Below, one piece after another: positions 1 to 11,639 of a stretch of DNA of 64,000 nt. Under the pieces are notes generated by a model. That model was not told where the DNA came from and did not search any database. It saw nothing but the letters and a program-made list of their open reading frames with translations. Positions within the stretch are counted from its first letter, which is position 1, and every line of letters starts with the position of its first letter. The DNA comes from Acanthosepion esculentum (Eukaryota; Mollusca; Cephalopoda; Sepiida; Sepiidae), in contig OZ038498.1 in assembly GCA_964036315.1 (NCBI GenBank), positions 12,098,339-12,162,338 on the forward strand, in the 5' to 3' direction. Both the position numbers and the translations under genes were made by a program.

Positions 1-235
1 CTATTCTCCAGCGAAATGAAGAGTACCTTGAAAGTACATCGACACTGGAAAAAAAAACAGGATGCATTACTTTCGGATCGTCAAGCTAAAGCCGAAAAAA
101 GAAAAAAAACTTTCATTCATTTCTGTTCATGACCCAAGTGATAAAAACTACTCGAACCAAAACAGATTGGTTATAACATAGATACTAAAATGATTCCTTT
201 ACTCTAACTAAAATATATAATCTCTGTGCATTAAT

Positions 236-475
236 CGTCCTGGGTACGACGATAAACTGCATCCGTGTCTTGGATACGACGATAAACTGCATCCGTGTCC
301 TGGGTACGGCGATAAACTGCATCCGTGTCCTGGGTATGACGATAAACTGCATCCGTGTCCTGGATACGACGATAAACTGCATCCGTGTCCTGGGTACGAC
401 GATAAACTGCATCCGTGTCCTGGGTACGGCGATAAACTGCATCCGTGTCCTGGGTATGACGATAAACTACGTCCG
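236..475. repeat. 30-bp tandem repeat, about 8 copies
   Basis: A unit of 30 bases, with core GATAAACTGCATCCGTGTCC, is repeated about eight times head to tail with only a few substitutions (for example TACGAC, TACGGC or TATGAC before GATAAAC). Because 30 is divisible by 3, short open frames run through it on both strands, but they only translate the repeat. The same unit occurs in about two copies near 53150-53215 and again near 59515-59665, in each case beside the same flanking sequence. The array is therefore an expanding part of dispersed repeat R1. Confidence 0.95.
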
Positions 476-715
476 ACAGCAAGGCCTCTGATCAGGAGGT
501 TTTGAGGAGCATGGAACCACCTCTTAATTGCTGGTGTTCCCAGGTCCACCCTAGCCCGCGGTGGTAGCACCTGTTAGGGTCCCAGCTATGGCTAAATAGT
601 TAACCCCTAAATTGGGGTCAAAACACTATGAAAATGTAAAAATAGTTTTTAATACCAGAATACTTTGTAAAAATTATTACCAGCAATAAAAATTTTGTCG
701 ACATTAAATAACCCA
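476..715 (+). repeat. Dispersed repeat R1, copy 1
   Basis: This block contains AAGGCCTCTGATCAGGAGG, a stretch about GGAACCACCTCTTAATTGCT, then GTGGTAGCACCTGTTAGGG, then short ATTACCAG-containing segments. The same order is found at 53200-53700 on the same strand and at 59235-59530 on the opposite strand. There is no coding potential. The family is not one I recognise; the attached 30-bp array and the repeated ATTACCAG motif are its visible features. Confidence 0.85.
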
Positions 716-1202
716 TTGAGATAGATATGCTGTAAAACAAAACAAACCAAACCAAATCTCTGTGCATTAAATTTTAAAAAATACACACACACATTTTGGC
801 ATTTTAATTGTAATAATTCTATAAAAAATAAACAGATTGTTTTATAGCCTGGTTATCAAGACATTTGAAGATGGTAGAGATAGCAACAGTTGTTATAGGA
901 TCAGAAATTAGAAATGATCTTTCACTCACTGAGGCTAAATGTGTAGATAGAGTTGTCTTCCTTTTTTTTCTTTTTTTTTTTAGTCAGGAACATTGTGTGT
1001 GGGTCAGTGTGCGTGCGTATGTGTGTCTGTGGGCGCGTACATAAACCTAATAGCCCACTCACACACAACACTCAAATTATAAAATGGATTTAATTCTATC
1101 AAAATCTGAGATATTTTCCTTTTATTTTATGCTTTCCGAATCTAAAATCTATTCCTTTTTTTTGTTTTTGTTTTTTTAATATGATTGCAAGACACGAAAC
1201 AG
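716..1202. other. AT-rich sequence without recognised gene
   Basis: The stretch holds poly-T runs, a short CA tract near 783 and a GT-rich patch near 1000-1035. No convincing open frame or known repeat protein was seen. Confidence 0.6.
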
Positions 1203-1997
1203 TAAGCGGTTAATTTGCAGTATAATGACCAAAAGCGCCCGGTATTGAGAATGTACCATTCTCGGGTGAAATTGCCTGGTTATTTCGAAAATAACTTTAA
1301 AACATTGCGTTTTCGATTTATCGTCAATGTAAGTTCGATCTCTTTCGCGTTGTCCGGCCGCCATGACTGACGTTGTTTACATATTTTCCCTCTACTAGTA
1401 ATGCGTGGAAGCTTACTTAGTTAACGGCCTGTTTACAGCTTTTCGTATCTTACTGGTCTTGATTACTGCGCGATTTTCGCGGATGCTATTTTAAAATGCG
1501 CTTATTTTGTAAAATGAAGTTTTAAATGAATAATATTTTCTCTTTATTGTCCTTACTTATAGCTAATGAAAGAGAATCTTACCCTAAAATGTAATTCATA
1601 AAGATTTAAATTCAAGAAACTTTCACGACACATGAAAAAAAATCGTCGTTGAAAAGAAAGAAAAAAATTGTTTCTACTTTTCAGGCACGTAATTTTTAAA
1701 AATTTTATTTTAATTGTCGGATTTTACGTTTTTTCGCGCATTCATTTCAAACTTCGCGCAATGCGCAGTAATCAAGACAAGTGAAGCTTCCGCGCCGCAT
1801 GACTACTTGAGGCAAATGTATGTAAACAGTAATGGCGAACGTTCTTTTTACGCGACGTTGTTCATAACTTCTAAACGGTAATCGAGCGCAATTTTTTAAT
1901 GTCATTTTCGAAATAACCAGGCAATTTCACCCCAGAATGGTAAATTCTCAATACCGGGGGCTTTTGGTGCTTATATTGCAAAATAACCCTATAAGCG
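1203..1997. mobile_element. Fold-back (TIR) non-autonomous DNA element
   Basis: About 95 bases at 1209-1305 are repeated in inverted orientation at 1895-1990 with roughly 85-90% identity; both arms share CCGGTATTGAGAAT and GAAATTGCCTGGTTATTTCG. The inverted similarity continues inward in patches (GTTTACA, GGAAGCTT, CTTGATTACTGCGC at about 1372-1475 and 1755-1840), so the element is close to one large hairpin. The 6-mer TAAGCG lies at 1203-1208 and 1992-1997 in the same orientation and could be a target-site duplication. There is no transposase frame, so it would have moved in trans. The superfamily is not clear. Confidence 0.75.
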
Positions 1998-2289
1998 TAA
2001 TAATTAATATAATAATGTTACGGATGATAATATTTTAAACTCGGTGTCAGTTATTGGTATAAGGCAAAAGGAAATTTGGGATCGGAGTCAGATGTTTTGT
2101 ACTCGACCCCCCAGTCCGGGTAAAATCAACAATACATTTAATTAACACTTACCTCATACATTAAAACTTATACAAACACAAATTTAATTCTCATAAATTA
2201 CACTTACTTTATTTGAACATAAATTCCAAGCATCTTGGTTTTATGGCAAACTCCTCGAATATCTTGTGTATTTTATTTTTTTTTCCGTT

Positions 2290-3170
2290 CTAAATCGAGG
2301 AGAAGAAGCTGAGTCGTGTTGCAGAAGAAGCGGTGTAGACTGGCCCCCAAATCAACATCGGAAAGACGGAGGTAATGAGGGTATACAACAGACAACAAGA
2401 CCCAGAGCGACTACACCAAGAAGACATCAAGGAAGTCGATAAGTTTGTCTACCTGGGAAGCGTCGTCAGTAATAATGGAGTGGGGGAGGGCAGATGACGA
2501 CATCAAGTGCCGAATCAACAAAATCCGACATGCTTTCAACACTTTGCGGCCAATCTGGAGATCAACAACCATCTCACTTTGCAACAAGGTCCAGATCTTC
2601 AACACCAATATCAAGTCCGTCAGTCTTTACGGCTCAGAAACCTGGCGGGTAACCAAGACCAACACCCACAAACTTCAGGCATTTACCAACCGATGTCTTA
2701 GGAACATCCTCGATATCAGGTGGCAACAGGATCAGACAAGCCCCAATCGAGACTGACATCAAGAAACGGAAATGGGAATGGATCGGCCACACACTCCACA
2801 AGTCTGCTTCTAGTGTCATCAGGCAGGCCCTTGACTGGAATCCTCAAGGAAAGTTGTCTCCAACAACCAACTGTGGGACATGACCAGGCAAGCCGCAATC
2901 GAGATTGACATCAAGAAACGGAAATGGGAATGGATCGGCCACACACTCCACAAGTCTGCTTCTAGTGTCACCAGGCAGGATCTTGACTGGAATCCACAAG
3001 GGAAGCGAAAAGTGGGTCGACCAAAACAGACTTGCCGTAGAAAGTGTTGACGCAGAGGTGAAGGCAGCCAGCACGATATGGGTCGAGCTGAAGAGGATCG
3101 ACCGAAACGGCGTCCGTTGGAGAGATGTGGTAGCGGGCATATGTTCCCCAAGGAATCAAGAGGCATAATT
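2290..3170 (+). pseudogene. LINE reverse-transcriptase C-terminal remnant (RTE-like)
   Basis: Translation in shifting frames gives the end of a non-LTR retrotransposon reverse transcriptase: KFVYLGSVVSNN near 2430, then DIKCRINKIRHAFNTL, IWRSTTISL, SLYGSETWRVTKT near 2610-2660, CLRNILDIRW, and later KKRKWEWIGHTLHKS and RQDLDWNPQGKRKVGRPKQT. LYGSETW followed by WxWIGHxLR and GKRxxGRP is typical of the RTE-like 'craniofacial development protein 2-like' LINE ORF end. Several frameshifts and an internal tandem duplication (about 2741-2848 repeated at 2888-3000) show that it is dead. Only the 3' end of the element is present, as expected from 5' truncation. Confidence 0.85.
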
Positions 3171-3592
3171 AAATCGACAAGAATTTGTTTCTCAATCAAA
3201 ATACGAGCCAATGACGACAAATGTTCCTCGGCTACTGTGAATCTTCAAAATAAACAATGGAGTCAGTATTTGACTTTATTGAAAATATTAAATTTAATCT
3301 CTAGATTAAATTTAAGCTTGAAATTAAAACTAAAATAAAAGCATGAAAAAAGATTTTCATTTTTAAAATGCATTTTACATCTTAGGCATGACTTTATTTA
3401 GCTACCTTTATTCTATATATAAGAATATATCTAGTATGAGATGATATAATAATCTTAATTAAGATTGTTTTCCAATTGTCATCTTATACCAATTTGTTTT
3501 GGCCACAAAATTGATCTGGGAATTTAGAATATATCTGTAAAAGGACATTATGAATAATGACAGAAGGAAAACTTATCGGCCTTTTTTCTTTA

Positions 3593-3595
<3 letters not shown>
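3171..3595. other. AT-rich sequence, no gene seen
   Basis: This is LINE-flanking AT-rich sequence leading into an (AT)n tract. No open frame or recognised repeat was seen, apart from GAAGGAAAACTTATCGG near 3565, which recurs near 3873 and, in part, near 60195. Confidence 0.5.
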
Positions 3596-3682
<87 letters not shown>

Positions 3683-3858
3683 TAACTATACTCGTGCCGA
3701 AAAGCCTTCGAATTCTTGATTTAACAATAGCCAGCTGACCCTGACGATCTGCCTAAGTGAAACCTTGGTATGGTTTGTCTGGCTCAATAGGTTTGACTCT
3801 CTCTCTCTCTATATATATATATATAGATATATAAATATATATGTGTGTGTGTGTGTGT
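3596..3858. repeat. (AT)n tracts bracketing a short unique cassette
   Basis: (AT)n covers about 3597-3680 and again 3811-3842, followed by (GT)n to 3858. The roughly 130-bp segment between the AT tracts shares sequence with 61070-61430 (TATACTCG...GCCGAAAA, GGTTTGTCTGGCTC, AGGTTT). The cassette holds the hammerhead-like motif listed separately. Confidence 0.9.
3730..3783 (+). ncRNA. Hammerhead ribozyme-like motif (cassette 1)
   Basis: The core CUGACGA is at 3741-3747, followed by an 11-nt stem II segment (3748-3758; U-U closing mismatch, then C-G and U-A pairs), GAA at 3759-3761, stem III ACC(3762-3764)/GGU(3767-3769) with loop UU, and H17 = A at 3770. Stem I pairs GCCAG (3730-3734) with CUGGC (3779-3783) and CC (3739-3740) with GG (3772-3773). 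A related cassette at 61286-61431 carries GCCAGACAAACC and GGTTTGTCTGGC, which would pair over 12 bases, so the family ancestor probably had a longer stem I. The short stem II is the weak point. Predicted cleavage is after 3770. Confidence 0.5.
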
Positions 3859-3925
3859 GAATAAAGACAGAAGGAAAACTTATCGGTTAAAATAAGTTTT
3901 CCTTTATCCTTTATTCATATATATT
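3859..3925. repeat. Short palindrome beside (GT)n and (AT)n
   Basis: GAATAAAG...AGGAAAACTTAT is followed after a few bases by ATAAGTTTTCCT...CTTTATTC, giving a hairpin with arms of about 25 bases and few mismatches. The GGAAAACTTATC motif also occurs near 3568 and 60197, again next to simple repeats. Confidence 0.7.
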
Positions 3926-4880
3926 GCTAGCCACTCGTATTCGAGGATACCCGTCTACTAGCCAATCCCTATTGCAGACGCTGGCTCAGGCACATTTGTG
4001 TTTGCTCAACATCCAGAGGACCCACCTGTAGTTTATACTGCAACTATGCTGAGCAGACCTTAGTTACAGTTTCTGGGATAGAGCGTGTTATCTAGCGTGA
4101 TCAACACTCTGAACAAGGCCAGCACGCTCAAGCCCTCGGACACGATGACTTGTGGCTTCGTGCCGCCAGTAATATGAAACGAACAATTTCTGATTTCCGT
4201 TCGTCGGATGTGATGTGGGAATTCCATTTATTACGCCTCTTACCCTGAAAAAACCCCAGTGCATACACATGGTTTCGTCTTTCATTCCGACCTGAAGAAG
4301 CCGAACCCAACACACGTCACGAAACGCATCATTTTAAGAGCGTCTCTACTTCATCTTATCTCCACATTTATATGAATTATTCAATTCCGACGCGTGTAGA
4401 CCTCCGTTGTGTCTGTAAATATACATACCTTTGTAGATATAGATAGACAGAAAATATTATTCTCTATGAATGTTTTATCCTGCTTGCACTTATAGATTAG
4501 TAAGTTTACGGCTACATTTCAGTAAAACAAAAAATAAAAAAACAGCAGCAGTAGCACTTTCGAATGCTAGCAACGAAATATCGACAACGAAAAATAAAAA
4601 TCGATTAAAAACAAAATAAATGAGATAAAAAAAAACTTGTTTCTATATAAAACCAAAAACGGGAAGAGAGAAACGCGTGAGGAAATCAGGTGCCGGGTCG
4701 GTGAAGCTTGGGAAATGTTTGCACGCACGACGCGTGTACGTTGTCAATGCGTGTGAATTTGTGTGTTTCTATTGAACACAAATTGTTTTTGTGTATTCAG
4801 ATGTGCACTATTTGTTGACGTTTCATTAATGTATTGTATCAGTATATCGCTATTGCCTATTTCTAAATGACGACAATCTC
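3926..4880. other. No supported gene; possible repeat tail
   Basis: Open frames of 61-75 codons on the minus strand at 4088-4315 match nothing I know. CTGAAGA at 4292-4298 with GAAACGC at 4321-4327 and GCGTC at 4340-4344 resembles a hammerhead 3' half (stem III ACGC/GCGU), but stem II and stem I are not convincing. The remainder is AT-rich. Confidence 0.4.
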
Positions 4881-4900
4881 TCTCTCTCTCTCTCTCTCTG

Positions 4901-4945
<45 letters not shown>

Positions 4946-5051
4946 CTCCGTCTGGATAAAGGGCGTCTGGATAAAGAACATATTCATGTTGACGCATGTT
5001 AAGCAGTTTGCCTCCACCGCATTTCAATGATTTTATGAGTGGATGTTTGAA

Positions 5052-5101
<50 letters not shown>
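4881..5101. repeat. (CT)n and (AT)n microsatellites
   Basis: (CT)n with minor interruptions spans about 4879-4942, and (AT)n spans 5056-5101. Just after the AT tract, GGAATAAATTCCAATAGCC and GTGCTCAATACAGAGTAGAG (about 5126-5185) match 19762-19825, which also follows an (AT)n tract. This is a shared microsatellite-linked repeat. Confidence 0.9.
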
Positions 5102-5103
<2 letters not shown>

Positions 5104-5244
5104 AAGTATAGAATTGGTGTATACGGAATAAATTCCAATAGCCAAAAACATACTATTCTTAATAGAGTGCTCAATACAGAGTAGAGCAAATATAATTTAT
5201 TCGAAAATTATAACATTAATTTTAACATTAATTTATTAACATTA

Positions 5245-5332
5245 ATTTTCAATCGTCTTTATTTCATAGCCACCGAATTTTCCTACCTTGTCAAAATTAT
5301 CGAATTTTCCGTTACCGATTTTTCCGGGCACC
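5245..5332. mobile_element. Isolated terminal fragment of TIR element R3
   Basis: CACCGAATTTTCCTACCTTG, then AATTTTCCGTTACCGATTTT and TTCCGGGCACC, match the right end of element R3 (about 49498-49581) and the complement of its left end (about 48130-48220). Only the terminus is present here. Confidence 0.7.
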
Positions 5333-5359
5333 CTGCAGACACTCATTTAAAAGTCCTGA

Positions 5360-7340
<1,981 letters not shown>

Positions 7341-7526
7341 GATAATATAAAGATTTGGACGATAAATCTTTGTAAAATTATATATTTATAAAATTTGAGA
7401 CATTTTTTTCATCAGATTATGCTCGTTTTTTGGGGGGAGGGGTAGCGAATCTGTGGAAAAATCACTTTTTAACAGATATATTTACAAAAATTACACAACA
7501 ATATTTTGAAATACTAAAGAGTAAAT

Positions 7527-7990
7527 TTATTCAATAAAACCGTCATTAGGTCCAAACACGGAATCCAGACGACTTCGGAATCTTCTGCAGCTCTTCTTGG
7601 CAGACTCCTTGTTTAAGATGCCATACTCCTCTTTGGCGTTACAAGGAAATTTGTTGATGTCTCGCTCAACTGCGCCCCACACATAATAATTACGGGGCTT
7701 GCAGTCTGGGGAGTTAGGTAGCCAGATGTAAGAGGTGATGTTGTCGCAGAAATTCTCTGACAGCCATGACTGCGTTCTCCTGCTCATGTGACATGGTGCA
7801 GAGTCCTTTTGCCAGACATAGGATCTTTCAGCAGCCACCCACTTGACCGAGGGCAGCACTATTTCCTCGAGGCACTTGATGTAAGCCTCCTTGTTGAGTC
7901 TGAGGCCGCGTGGGAAGATGAATGGAGGGATAACGACACCATCACTAGTGATCACTCAAAGCACCTTCATAAGCACCTCAGATTGTCCTC
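7527..7990 (-). pseudogene. Tc1/mariner-like transposase fragment
   Basis: The minus strand encodes the C-terminal DDE half of a transposase: ITSDGVVIPPFIFPRGLRLN, then YVWQKDSAPCHMSRRTQSWL, then WLPNSPDCKPRNYYVWGAVE. The order matches the Tc1/mariner-type group with 'QDSAPCH' and 'PNSPDCNPLDYYVWG'. In this copy the third catalytic position of PLDYY is N (PRNYY), and a stop lies just before ITSDG. The N-terminal DNA-binding part is not recognisable. No terminal inverted repeats were found. Inactive. Confidence 0.8.
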
Positions 7991-8223
7991 AGGTTGAAAC
8001 CCAAACACACTGAAATGTCGGTATTGGAGCTTCCGGCGCGAATGCCAAGCAGTATAGAATGCCGTTTCCAAATTTCTGGCTGAGTTAATTAATTGCGCCA
8101 TGGCGATCTTTTTTGTCACAGACCGGTTGACCCTTCTATACTGTGCAGTCGACAAAATCAAAGACAAGCAACGCGCATGCGCAAAATTAAAAATATAAAA
8201 TGGCGACAATATACCCATCGCAT

Positions 8224-8225
<2 letters not shown>

Positions 8226-8281
<56 letters not shown>

Positions 8282-8362
8282 AATGCAATTTTTATATATA
8301 TTATTTATATATTATATATGCGTGGTACTTATTGGAAAGCGCTCAGTATCGGTGATAGAGCT

Positions 8363-8430
<68 letters not shown>

Positions 8431-8550
8431 TTTTATATGCGCAGTACTTACTGGAAAGTACTCAATATCAGAAATAGAGCTAATATATTCAGTTGTATGG
8501 TTATGAGTTTGTAACCCTGGGTTTCACGCTTTTGCCATCATCAGACAAAC

Positions 8551-8581
<31 letters not shown>

Positions 8582-8655
8582 GGCACTTAAGAACATATGA
8601 ACAAATCAAATGCACTGTCTCTCTCTATATATGTTCTCTTTCTCTCTCTCTCTCT

Positions 8656-8706
<51 letters not shown>
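8226..8706. repeat. (AT)n cluster with a duplicated 50-bp unit
   Basis: (AT)n tracts lie at about 8227-8278, 8366-8424, 8552-8576 and 8656-8705. A unit of about 50 bases (TATATGCG..GTACTTA.TGGAAAG followed by CTCA.TATC) occurs at 8315-8365 and 8435-8483, each next to an AT tract, so the cluster grew by duplication of AT tract plus unit. Confidence 0.9.
8507..8550 (-). ncRNA. Hammerhead ribozyme-like motif (cassette 2)
   Basis: Reading the minus strand from 8550: stem I GUUUGU (8550-8545), core CUGAUGA (8544-8538), a 12-nt stem II segment (8537-8526; two G-C pairs around AAAA, with mismatches next to the core), GAA (8525-8523), stem III ACC(8522-8520)/GGU(8516-8514) with loop CAG, H17 = U (8513), then ACAAAC (8512-8507), which pairs fully with GUUUGU. 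The core, stem I, stem III and cleavage site are intact; stem II is degenerate. An (AT)n tract starts two bases beyond 8550. Confidence 0.55.
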
Positions 8707-8707
<1 letters not shown>

Positions 8708-9880
8708 CGATAGATAGATAGATAAATAGATAGATAGATTACGTCAGATTTTATTAGGCACATCTGTATTTTATCGATAAAAATGGTATTACACTTGCAT
8801 TCATACGATAAATATACAACATAAATTTCGGCCTATCATGTTTGTTTTATAGAAAATATTTAGAATAATTTAATTCGCTACGCAAAAACTTTGCATTCAA
8901 CTTGGAAGAAATCTATATAATAGTATATTTATAATATACTCTTTATAATCGTATATTTATTTCCATTGAAAAGATATTGCAAAGTTACTGAGTGATAGGA
9001 ACACAATTTTAGATATTCAGAAAAAAGTTTAGAAGAAATCGCAAAACAATAAAATAATTAAATTTTTCGCAATTTTAATGACGTAAAACAAAATAATCTT
9101 AAAAAAAATTAAAATTAGATTTGGGAAAAGTGAATAGAAACTAATAAAATAAAATACTGGATTTATCTGTAAGAAAAGATTTGAAGAATTTGATATTACG
9201 GAGGAAACTGGGGTGTGAGACTACCCACCTCTGCAACTCGTTGCACAAAGATATAGACCCCACGTCGTAGAATTTCTGTGCGGCGGATCGAGCGAGAGGC
9301 AGGCTCACAGGCAAAAGAAAAACACAACTACAAACTTGGGTAGGACGAAAAGAGGAGGGAAGGCGTGTGACCTTTTTGTGGATGATAATTCTGGGCTGAT
9401 TCTCGGCTGGCGAAAAAATATATATATCTTAACTAACAATGTCAGGCTGCTAATGGGTCGCTCTTCGATGTTACGTGCTCCGGCCTAAATCAACCTTCCT
9501 CGAACCTAAACTAAGTCTAACTAACTTCCGTGACCCAAAGCGCTCCCGTATATATGCAGAATCCTCTTTCATCATTTCCGGACAAGGGACACCCACGAAT
9601 AAACCCATAACTTTTTCATGACCATTTCTCTCTTTGAAGAAAGTGGACATAAAAATATTTCTTAGCCTAGCTGACTCCGATTCAGGGACATTAAATTCAG
9701 ACCCTTTTAAGTTTTGACCAGATCCGGTCTTTTTCCTATCTTCGTATTTTGACAAGTACTTAACACTTATCTACACTTTTGGCCATATGTCCAAAACATG
9801 GTTTTATCTAGATTCCTAATCTAGTCATTGGGTCTTGAAGTTTGATACCCAGGTCAAATCTAACTAATCTTCTCGCACAT
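8707..9880. other. AT-rich sequence with faint LINE remnant
   Basis: 8707-9160 is AT-rich without open frames. 9170-9385 holds a weak LINE-tail match (separate entry). A 94-codon minus frame at 9471-9755 gives an unrecognised hydrophilic peptide; no neighbour or motif supports it as a gene. Confidence 0.4.
9170..9385 (-). pseudogene. Possible LINE C-terminal fragment
   Basis: One minus frame reads about LPLARSAAQKFYDVGSISLC followed by NELQRWV and, further on, FKSFLTD. This resembles the 'RS...RxWNxLP...FKxxL' end of CR1/jockey-like LINE polymerases, but the WNSLP motif is not present as such. The match is short and there is no flanking RT domain, so this is tentative. Confidence 0.3.
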
Positions 9881-9975
9881 ATGTGTGCGCGCGCACGCAC
9901 ACACAGATGTGGTGGTGTATATATATACACACACACAGATGTGCGGGCGCACACACACACACGCGTGCGCATATA
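9880..9975. repeat. (CA)/(GC)-rich microsatellite
   Basis: Alternating purine-pyrimidine patches of GCGCGCACGCACACACAC type are interrupted by a short TATATATAC run. Confidence 0.85.
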
Positions 9976-10583
9976 TCCAACTCATAGTGTCACAGGAGAT
10001 AAAGGCTCCAAAATATAATCACCATAGTTGCATGGTGGGGTGTGCAATCAATGTGATAACCCTCAACGACCTTAATGATTAGCTCCTTCAAAGTATATCG
10101 CCCTAGACACATACCACTTCTGCTGTTGTCTACAGTTCATATGGTACCCAAAAGATTCCAACGGCTTTAATGTTTTGATCTCCTTCAGGCTATCTTACAT
10201 TAAACACATCACTGATATTGAGTCGGCAATTCATGTGGTGCCTCAACGACCCTAATAGGTTAGGTGAGCCGTGAAGATTATAACAAGCAAATCTAAAAGC
10301 TCAAATTTTGTGTTTGCAAATATTAGACTGGATCAAAATCGATTTCCGTTTTCTATCTGTAATATTTCGAAGAATAAAGTTGAAAAATAAAAATTTATGA
10401 CTTAACATAATACTCCATTAAACTTTAACATCAAATAACCTCGGTTTCATCTTTTATATCTATGAGCCTTTTCTTTATCTGACTCAACGGTTTTCGCTTC
10501 ATGAAAATAATTAACAAACTAATTTAGCTGATTAAACATGCTTAATCAGATTAATCGCAATTCAGCTTTAAAATTGGTAACTA

Positions 10584-11535
10584 CAGTGCTGTTCGGTAAA
10601 AGTGACTCAACTGATATTTTTTACTTAAAATTTTTTTCGCCTATTGTCTTTGGGGTCAAACTAATTTTTAATCTTACTAATATAAAGAGCCCTTCCCGAC
10701 CACCTAGTAAAAAAAATTTACTCACCCTAAGGTATTCTATTGATAATTATAATTTTGGATATAAATGAGATTTAGGGAAAAACTCTGTGCAAAAAAAGTG
10801 AATCACTTATTTCCTGCAACTAGTAATCAATAGAAACATAACCGAACAGCATTAAATAAAGAATAATAGATGTATAATTTATTTATAATAGGTAATATAG
10901 TTCGAAATATTTAATAATCTATGGGCCCTCCTTTATTTTGAATAACCTTTTCAACCCTTTTTGGCATTGACTTGATTAGGTTCTGGCAAATCTCATATTC
11001 AAGCATTGAATTCCATTCAGATATGAAATTCACAATCAAATCCTCTTTGTTGCTCAACTGCTTTCTCGAGAGCCTGTACTTTATAATGCTCCATAAGTTT
11101 TCTATGGGGTTGAGGTCAGGAGATTGGGGCGGCCATGTCATAACACTCACCTGCTTCTCATCAAAGTATCCCTTCATCAATTTTGATTTGTGACAGGGAG
11201 CATTATCCTGCATAAAAATGAGCTTGGTGGGGTCGATTTGCACCCTTTCAGCAGAAGGGAGCAGACAAGACTCTAAAATTCTCTTGTACTGCTCGCTCCT
11301 GAGGGTCTTTTCAATAGGTTTTAAGAAACCAGTTCCATGAAAAGAAAAGCATCCACAGAACATTATACTGAACGGATGCTTGACAGTACTTACTGCTAAA
11401 TTCAAAGAGCTTTCAAAGCTTCTTCTTCGGATTTTAGATCGCTTATCCTTCGAATTTAGCTCAACTTTCGTTTCATCGGAGAAGAGAACATTTAGTAAAA
11501 AAAATCATGTGAGTCACTTTTATCGAACAGCACTG
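10584..11535 (-). mobile_element. Tc1 element, internally deleted, TA-flanked
   Basis: Terminal repeats CAGTGCTGTTCG(G/A)TAAAAGTGACTCA begin at 10584 and, inverted, end at 11535. Each is flanked by TA (10582-10583 and 11536-11537), the canonical Tc1/mariner target duplication. The element is about 950 bp, shorter than the usual 1.3-1.7 kb, because the right TIR runs almost directly into the middle of the transposase, with the DNA-binding half removed. Another partial copy of the TIR sequence (complement of CCGAACAGCATT) lies near 10840, suggesting a subterminal repeat. Confidence 0.9.
10911..11515 (-). pseudogene. Tc1 transposase, catalytic domain only
   Basis: A single frame from about 11511 encodes NVLFSDETKVEL, then QDNAPCHKSKLM, then WPPQSPDLNPIENLW, ending in GGPIDY. 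These are the three DDE acidic residues, with 34 residues between the second D and the E (DD34E), the Tc1 signature. The two N-terminal helix-turn-helix domains that bind the TIR are absent, so the product could not act alone. There is no stop within the catalytic part, which suggests a fairly young copy or a protein-domain relic. Confidence 0.9.
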
Positions 11536-11550
11536 TACTTTGTTATTTGT

Positions 11551-11632
11551 AGCAAAATAATCATGTTTGTTTTTATACTCAACGTTTCGGCCATTGTACT
11601 TTACAGAGACTTCTTCAAGTGTGTTCATGCTC
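11551..11632 (-). repeat. Fragment with CTTGAAGA...GGCCGAAACGTT tail motif
   Basis: On the minus strand CTTGAAGAAG is followed about 25 bases later by GGCCGAAACGTTGA. This resembles the 3' tag of SINE-A (see 28337-28640) and Penelope-type hammerhead relics. It abuts the Tc1 right end. Confidence 0.5.
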
Positions 11633-11639
11633 GTTAACC

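Noticed and set aside
236..475. CRISPR-like regular repeat array
   Set aside because: The 30-bp units are head to tail with no unique spacers, in an animal-like genome; this is a minisatellite.
4284..4344. CTGAAGA with GAAACGC/GCGTC
   Set aside because: Stem III is good, but there is no stem II and no stem I complementarity, so it was not listed as a ribozyme.
9471..9755. 94-codon minus frame with no low complexity
   Set aside because: No recognised domain, no neighbouring exon or element, and one such frame is expected by chance in 64 kb.
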